This document shows, in pieces, positions 6,992-7,014 of a DNA stretch of 7,014 nucleotides. This stretch comes from Actinomycetota bacterium (GTDB lineage Bacteria > Actinomycetota > Actinomycetes > Actinomycetales > Actinomycetaceae): the NCBI GenBank assembly GCA_019425105.1, contig JAHYYD010000107.1, positions 1 through 7,014 of the forward strand, written 5' to 3'. The position numbers and the translations under genes were made by a program. Within the stretch, counting starts at the first letter, position 1, and each line of letters opens with the position of its first letter. The notes under the pieces are model-generated. The model saw only the letters and a program-made list of their open reading frames with translations, made no database searches and was not told where the DNA came from.

Positions 6992-7014
6992 ATGTCGTAC
7001 GTCGAGATGCACCC
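6992..7014 (+). CDS. Start of a downstream gene, cut by the right edge
   Basis: ATG at 6992 opens a frame reading MSYVEMH and then runs off the window. Its position just after a terminator and a possible -10 makes a gene start likely. Y-x-E-(L/M)-H resembles the N-terminal PHP-domain start of DnaE-family DNA polymerases, including error-prone DnaE2 (typically YAELHxHS). Seven residues are far too few to assign a function, so that resemblance is only a hint. Confidence 0.4.

Noticed and set aside
1..7014. Mobile element, defence system, CRISPR array or RNA gene
   Set aside because: There are no transposase or integrase motifs, no terminal repeats, no regularly spaced repeats and no tRNA cloverleaf. 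The genes are ordinary chromosomal functions with matching composition.

Overview
The window looks like chromosomal housekeeping DNA from a high-GC Gram-positive bacterium, most likely an actinomycete of the Actinomyces/Schaalia type. Three things suggest this: GC-rich third codon positions, an actinobacterial-style AspRS with a GTG start, and TANNNT-type -10 elements lying very close to start codons. The genus is inferred from protein style and was not tested by a search. I see no mobile element, CRISPR array, tRNA or rRNA.

Layout from left to right: (1) The 3' part of a membrane-anchored GTPase gene runs to 1212 and is cut by the left edge. (2) A 228-base gap (1213-1440) holds a possible promoter, a 34-codon small ORF, a GC hairpin followed by a T-rich stretch, and a short direct repeat. 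It looks like a regulatory leader for the next gene. (3) A complete DEAD-box RNA helicase of the DeaD/CsdA type occupies 1441-3606. It has an acidic N-terminus, a DbpA-type RNA-binding domain and an Arg/Asp/Gly-rich tail. (4) An MFS drug-efflux-like transporter lies on the minus strand (3594-5009); its 3' end overlaps the helicase 3' end by 13 bases. (5) A 102-base divergent promoter region (5010-5111) separates it from (6) aspS (5112-6917), a complete aspartyl-tRNA synthetase. (7) A strong hairpin terminator (6944-6974) follows aspS. The first codons of another plus-strand gene begin 17 bases further on, and that gene runs off the right edge.

How the genes relate: the helicase (RNA remodelling, ribosome and mRNA metabolism) and AspRS (translation) are both translation-linked, but the opposing transporter separates them, so they are not one operon. 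Each complete gene seems to have its own promoter. AspRS has the His/Gly pair associated with non-discriminating enzymes. That would imply indirect Asn-tRNA synthesis through GatCAB in this organism.

I do not see a convincing undescribed multi-gene system. The spots most worth a second look are the structured helicase leader with its small ORF, the convergent overlap with a perfect inverted repeat beside it, and the two start codons that could be leaderless.
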